The position numbers and the translations under genes were made by a program. Positions 62,807 to 64,000 of a stretch of DNA of 64,000 bases are shown here, in pieces. Below the pieces are notes generated by a model. The model had not been told where the DNA came from. It worked only from the letters and a program-made list of their open reading frames with translations, and searched no databases. This DNA comes from Paenibacillus kyungheensis (lineage in GTDB: Bacteria > Bacillota > Bacilli > Paenibacillales > Paenibacillaceae). Every line of letters begins with the position of its first letter. Positions within the stretch are counted from its first letter, which is position 1. The stretch covers positions 1,526,001 to 1,590,000 of the forward strand of contig NZ_CP117416.1 of assembly GCF_028606985.1 (NCBI RefSeq). Direction: 5' to 3'.

Positions 62807-63682
62807 ATGAATTTAATCAAATTACAAATCGTGGAATTATTGGATCGTCATCACAAAATCACAGCAGTTGCAGATGAGTTAGGACTCAAGCAACCTACAG
62901 TTACATTTCATATGAAAAGCTTGGAGAAAGAAATGGGCGTTGCTTTGTTCGAATCTAGAGGAGGCAAAGTGATGCTCAAAGAACCAGGCAAGGCATTACT
63001 TCATTATGCGATCAAAATTAATGCTCTCGCGGCAGAATCTAGAAGAGTGGTACAAGAATTTGGCGCTTTGGAACGTGGCAATCTGCGTATCGGAGCGAGT
63101 TATGTACCGGCTACTTATTTATTACCTTCTATTATTAATGAGTTCAGTCGCGCTTATCCAGGTGTAAGCATTTCGATTGCTGTTAAGCCCTCACCTGTAA
63201 TTCGTGAAATGTTGATCAATCATGAAATCGATCTGGGCATTATGCTGACAGAACCTTTTGAACATCCTTCATTGGTAAAAGGATTAGTAGATGAAGATGA
63301 AATGGTTGCTATTTTTGCACCGAATCATCCGTTAGCAGACTATGAAGAGTTGCATATAGATACGCTACGGCAAAGTCGATTTGTTTTGCATGGAAGTGAA
63401 TCAAGTACCCGCCAATTAAGTGATCGTTGGATGAGTAGTGTAGGGGTATGGTCAGAGCAGTATATGGAACTGGATTCACCGGAAGCGATTAAGAAGTCGG
63501 TGATGTTAGGCGAATATGTTTCGTTTTTGTCCAAAATGGCAGTGGAAGAAGAAGTGCGACAAGGTCTACTTCATATGCGACCATTACCGAATACACCTTT
63601 TCATCGTTACATTTATTATGTATACAACAGTCAACGTCATTATTCAGGGCTGATTCATCAGTTTGTAAAATCGTTTGGTTAG
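62807..63682 (+). CDS. LysR-family regulator divergent from the ABC operon
   Basis: 291 residues. The winged helix-turn-helix (HKITAVADELGLKQPTVTFHMKSLEKEMGVALFESRGGKVMLKEPG, about 15-60) starts unusually early with NLIKLQIVELL. The effector domain shows RIGASYVPATYLLPSIINEFSRAYPGVSISI. ATG 62807 has a GGGGG run six bases upstream; a longer reading from 62759 has no ribosome site. By position it should control the divergent transporter operon through the 217-base shared region. Confidence 0.9.
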   Translation: MNLIKLQIVELLDRHHKITAVADELGLKQPTVTFHMKSLEKEMGVALFESRGGKVMLKEPGKALLHYAIKINALAAESRRVVQEFGALERGNLRIGASYVPATYLLPSIINEFSRAYPGVSISIAVKPSPVIREMLINHEIDLGIMLTEPFEHPSLVKGLVDEDEMVAIFAPNHPLADYEELHIDTLRQSRFVLHGSESSTRQLSDRWMSSVGVWSEQYMELDSPEAIKKSVMLGEYVSFLSKMAVEEEVRQGLLHMRPLPNTPFHRYIYYVYNSQRHYSGLIHQFVKSFG

Positions 63683-63807
63683 ATCGATGCAATAGAAAAT
63701 AAATTATAATGCAACATCATGGCTTTCCGAACGTTTGTTAGATATAGCTCTATTCTGGCAATAATGAATATCCAACATAAACGATCTGAAAAGGGAGCAT
63801 GGTGTAG

Positions 63808-64000
63808 ATGAATACTATACTAAGATGGAGTATCATATTGATGTTCAGTATAACGTTAATAGGATGGGGAGGTACTTCCTCTGTATCTGCTCTTTCTTGT
63901 GCTTATATTTTAACTGTAGAAGATGCTTATGCTAAATATGATGGGGTAGTGATTGCTCAAGTAAAAGAAATCCAGCAGTTAAATAGACAAAATAGTGAAA
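63808..64000 (+). CDS. Secreted protein, 5' part (continues beyond window)
   Basis: 64 codons are visible. AAGGGAG lies 11 bases before ATG 63808. A signal peptide (hydrophobic SIILMFSITLIGW, cleavage near SVSA-LS) is followed at once by a Cys and SCAYILTVEDAYAKYDGVVIAQVKEI. The N-terminal Cys-x-x pattern and a V-x-A-x-V strand recall netrin/TIMP-like secreted proteins of Bacillales, but too little is present to name it. The earlier ATG at 63799 meets a stop two codons later. Confidence 0.7.
   Translation, partial: MNTILRWSIILMFSITLIGWGGTSSVSALSCAYILTVEDAYAKYDGVVIAQVKEIQQLNRQNSE

Noticed and set aside
1-64000. Prophage, IS element, tRNA/rRNA genes or CRISPR anywhere in the window
   Set aside because: I saw no transposase, integrase, phage structural gene, direct-repeat/spacer array or conserved rRNA/tRNA sequence.

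Overview
The window is chromosomal DNA from a low-to-moderate GC, endospore-forming Firmicute. It is most likely Paenibacillus or a close relative in Paenibacillaceae. The basis is strong AGGAGG ribosome-binding sites, many GTG and TTG starts, sigma-A type TTGACA/TATAAT promoters, SAM-I and T-box leader RNAs, a Spo0E-like phosphatase, an AbrB-family regulator, LiaFSR, a GlnR/TnrA box, and genes such as mqnC, bdbC/bdbD and mutS2. I see no rRNA, tRNA, IS element, prophage or CRISPR array. This is core chromosome with a few unusual inserts.

Layout. 0-9.3 kb: the 3' part of pheT, a giant ZapA-headed coiled-coil gene (1212 residues where ZapA is normally about 90), a converging CuA-type cupredoxin lipoprotein, mutS2, a DUF350 membrane protein and a zinc-ribbon protein. 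9.3-16.9 kb: an FAD oxidoreductase, an AlaR/AlaT-like pair, a Spo0E-like protein, a lipoprotein, a PduO-type cobalamin adenosyltransferase, an RluD-family pseudouridine synthase, a Spx/ArsC-like protein, a small secreted protein and a GNAT acetyltransferase. 17-24.3 kb: a 5'-3' exonuclease coupled to a phosphodiester glycosidase, a ROK sugar kinase overlapping bdbD-bdbC, and a GH65 phosphorylase fused to a degenerate HAD domain. 24.3-29.6 kb: an intergenic hairpin repeat, a CorA transporter with a possible small ORF in its leader, and a SAM-riboswitch-controlled metA-metI-metC operon. 29.6-34.6 kb: a type I toxin-like locus, mqnC, a LysR-linked flavoprotein/monooxygenase pair and a YfcE-like phosphoesterase. 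34.6-45.4 kb: T-box-controlled thrS, then an envelope-stress block (liaFSR, htrA and an OmpR-class two-component system), then ispH. 45.6-51 kb: DAHP synthase, a GSI-beta type glutamine synthetase with a GlnR box, a second copy of the hairpin repeat, serC, trmL and an AbrB-like regulator. 51-64 kb: a second phosphodiester glycosidase with a coiled-coil partner, an orphan response regulator with an aminotransferase, a DUF2161 protein, a globin-coupled sensor, rpmE2, a LysR / iron-type ABC / beta-CASP metallo-beta-lactamase operon, and the start of a secreted protein.

The items most worth follow-up are: (1) the ZapA/coiled-coil megaprotein, in which 16 of 19 tryptophans lie exactly in one heptad phase and the other three in a second core phase; (2) a dispersed intergenic hairpin element (positions 24279-24398 and 48742-48833) with equal 52-nt spacing and a compensatory base change; (3) the GH65 enzyme carrying a capless HAD domain that has lost both motif-I aspartates; (4) a 28-residue holin-like toxin with a convergent antisense-terminator layout at 29.6-29.8 kb; and (5) the ABC transporter translationally coupled to a beta-CASP nuclease-like protein. 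Most ordinary genes are separated by clear intrinsic terminators, so the transcription units can be drawn with fair confidence.
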